NCBI GenBank assembly: GCA_960531495.1
Contig: OY482866.1
Location: 16,359,725 to 16,423,724 of the forward strand
From: Zeus faber
Taxonomy: Eukaryota > Chordata > Actinopteri > Zeiformes > Zeidae
Direction of reading: 5' to 3'
DNA length: 64,000 nt
The position numbers and the translations under genes are program-made. Position 1 is the stretch's first letter, and the number at the start of each line of letters is the position of its first letter. Below the pieces are notes generated by a model. It was not told where the DNA came from, did no database searches, and was given only the letters and a program-made list of their open reading frames with translations. Below, in pieces: positions 61,880-64,000 of the stretch.

Positions 61880-62600
61880 AAATACAGATTTAATTTTAGC
61901 AAACGTTGGTGCTACACTGACTAACTAACTGACAGCCCCACCACCAACACTGTTACTGCTGGCGCAGGTGCATGACAGCATTACATAGCGCTGTCGATCC
62001 TGGAATTGGTTTACAATGTGCAGCCCAACTCATACATACTTTTGGTATTGTAAGAAACTCTGAAGTTGTGTACGACTATAAACCTGTTTGCATTGCACGT
62101 TATGCTAATTGATCATACTATACTGATACAAAATTCTATCGTATATGTATGTTATATCATACATTATATAATAGCTAATATTTCATATGATATTGGTTCT
62201 ATTATATAACCTGTATATGGTTAAACTGTCACTTTACATTTTGCACACAGGCCTACAGAGGCAGGGCACAGAGCCCACATGCATTCTGCAGCCATGTGTG
62301 TATTGCATATTATAACGGAAATCACACTAACTACATGGTTCCGCTGTCACATGAATTAACTTCTTTAGAGTCGGTTTGTTTTTCCACTAGATGGCAGTAG
62401 AGGCCGAGAGGGACTGTACCCACTAGTCTATGTATTATGGGATGGAGAAATATGTTAGTGCCTCAAGTACAAACAGCCTATCACGCTGTATCTACAGATA
62501 ACGCATGCACTCGGTACATTTATATGATATGGGTTAATATCTGATATTTGCGCGCATGTTTACACATGTCTGTTCCAGTAGAAAACTAGAGGGTTTGCTC
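61880..62600. other. Spacer upstream of the duplicated exon
   Basis: Shortened copy of 50940-52600. Carries CCACTAGATGGCAG at 62384-62397. No gene. Confidence 0.6.
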
Positions 62601-62617
62601 TGTATAGAGATGTGTGC

Positions 62618-62633
62618 GGCTCTTAAAAGAGCC
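62618..62633 (-). promoter_or_regulatory. Histone 3' stem-loop of H2A copy 3
   Basis: Minus-strand GGCTCTTTTAAGAGCC, 32 bp after the stop. Confidence 0.95.
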
Positions 62634-62665
62634 TTTGGGTTGTTTCTGGAAGTGGTCCGGTCGAT

Positions 62666-63055
<390 letters not shown>

Positions 63056-63101
63056 TCAATACGCTGCTTCGGGAGAATGAGCGCACGGCGCGACGCGACC
63101 T

Positions 63102-63210
63102 GTTATATCCTGCAAGGGAAGCTGCTATTGGTCCGATCTGAACGGAGAGCTCCTGTTATGTGATTGGCCCAAACGGAGGCCGCTGACACGCGCCCGTCGC
63201 CGATTGGATA
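63102..63210 (-). promoter_or_regulatory. H2A promoter: TATA and CCAAT boxes
   Basis: Minus-strand TATAAC at 63107-63102, CCAAT at 63131-63127 and 63167-63163, with a third near 63206. Relative to copy 2, about 24 bp between the first two CCAAT boxes are missing. Confidence 0.8.
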
Positions 63211-63219
63211 AATTATGAT

Positions 63220-63988
63220 CCAAAAAATTCCGCCAAAACTCAAAGCTTTCAGACAATGACACATACAGCTCCAGAAAAAAAGATGAACATTTCTGGGTTT
63301 TCAAACATTTTCTTCACAGATGTGTTCATGAAACGGTTGTTTGTATTTGTTTTCAAATGACTTTGACTAAATTATGTTATTCTTTTCATCAACCCAATTA
63401 TGTTTTATATTTATCACAAAATACATCATTTATGAAACCTTTACATTCTTGACCATAATAGGTTATAAATCGAATCTAAATATAAACAAAAATATTTAAC
63501 ATTAACAATAAATCATAAATGTCTGAGACATGCGTCAAGAGCGAGCTCAGCATTAGATCAGTCTTTGGATTGAATATGAAATTTGCACATTCCATTAATG
63601 TAATTTAAACGGTTTCAGAAATTGTATACTATTGCCCAAATTGCAACATAACTACATAATTAAATACAACTATAATTTGTATTTAATTAATATTCACCCA
63701 ATACAGATCGATTCAACACGATCGACAATGAAATACCGAAGAGCACAACGTTGGATTGGACATCATTCCTATTAATTATCCCGTATGATTAATACATGAT
63801 GCAGTGGTTTGCGCATATTACACACACACGGCGTGATATAAGGAATCACCTAATTCTCTTTACATGTGAGTTTGACGGACGGGGGAAACCACCCTATCGA
63901 CACCATTCCAACCCCATGATCAACATCAAGCGCTGGTATCGGAGCGACCAGCTTTTGTCATCGTTAATGAATTAATCTCTTGAAAGAC
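63220..63988. other. Spacer between H2A copy 3 and an H3 beyond the edge
   Basis: AT-rich, no gene. Counterpart of 53250-53880 with indels. Confidence 0.6.
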
Positions 63989-64000
63989 GATGTGGTGGCT
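63989..64000 (-). promoter_or_regulatory. Start of an H3-type 3' stem-loop cut by the window edge
   Basis: GATGTGGTGGCT is identical to 53881-53892, where it opens the H3 3' stem-loop. Suggests another minus-strand H3 gene directly right of the window. Confidence 0.6.

Overview
The window is genomic DNA of a bony fish, most likely a teleost. The evidence is vertebrate-type spliced genes with short introns, a fish-type tRNA-derived SINE, fish-type LINE remnants (a jockey-like CR1/L2/Rex group and an RTE end), many dinucleotide microsatellites, fish-style C2H2 zinc-finger gene structure and H1-containing tandem histone units. There is no sign of a prokaryotic or viral genome.

Positions 1-17841 hold the 5' part of frem1 (FRAS1-related extracellular matrix protein 1) on the minus strand. 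I resolved 15 coding exons by hand. Every splice phase agrees, giving 915 uninterrupted codons from the signal peptide through the RGD segment and into the CSPG repeats. The gene runs off the left end. Positions 17842-30300 are intergenic and repeat-rich. They contain a 32-bp-arm hairpin, facing (TC)n and (GA)n tracts, an antisense LINE end split by an (AC)n array, a roughly 20-copy minisatellite of 40-bp period sitting in a LINE 3' end, a U1 snRNA-like sequence and an RTE-type LINE 3' end.

Positions 30458-64000 are a replication-dependent histone cluster. In order it has H2A(+), H2B(+), H4(-), a deleted H2B pseudogene, a pile of LINE fragments with one nested insertion, H2B(+), H4(-), a four-exon C2H2 zinc-finger gene(-), H2A(-), H3.2(-), H1(-), H4(-), a decayed copy of the zinc-finger region, and H2A(-). 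The first four bases of another H3-type 3' stem-loop lie at the right edge. Each intact histone gene is intronless and is followed by a 16-nt 3' stem-loop; the H2B genes carry the ATTTGCAT octamer and TATA boxes. All five histone classes are present, so the cluster could supply S-phase nucleosome assembly.

The structural story is repeated duplication. A unit H4 - spacer/zinc-finger gene - H2A - H3 - H1 occurs once in full (about 16.3 kb from H4 to H4) and again in shortened, partly inverted form. A convergent H2B/H4 pair is also duplicated. Histone coding regions are nearly identical between copies, while the spacers record LINE insertions, deletions and an inversion. I found no previously undescribed molecular system. 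The most useful observations are the datable insertions with empty paralogous sites, the decayed zinc-finger copies, orphan histone promoters and 3' ends, and the variant U1 copy.
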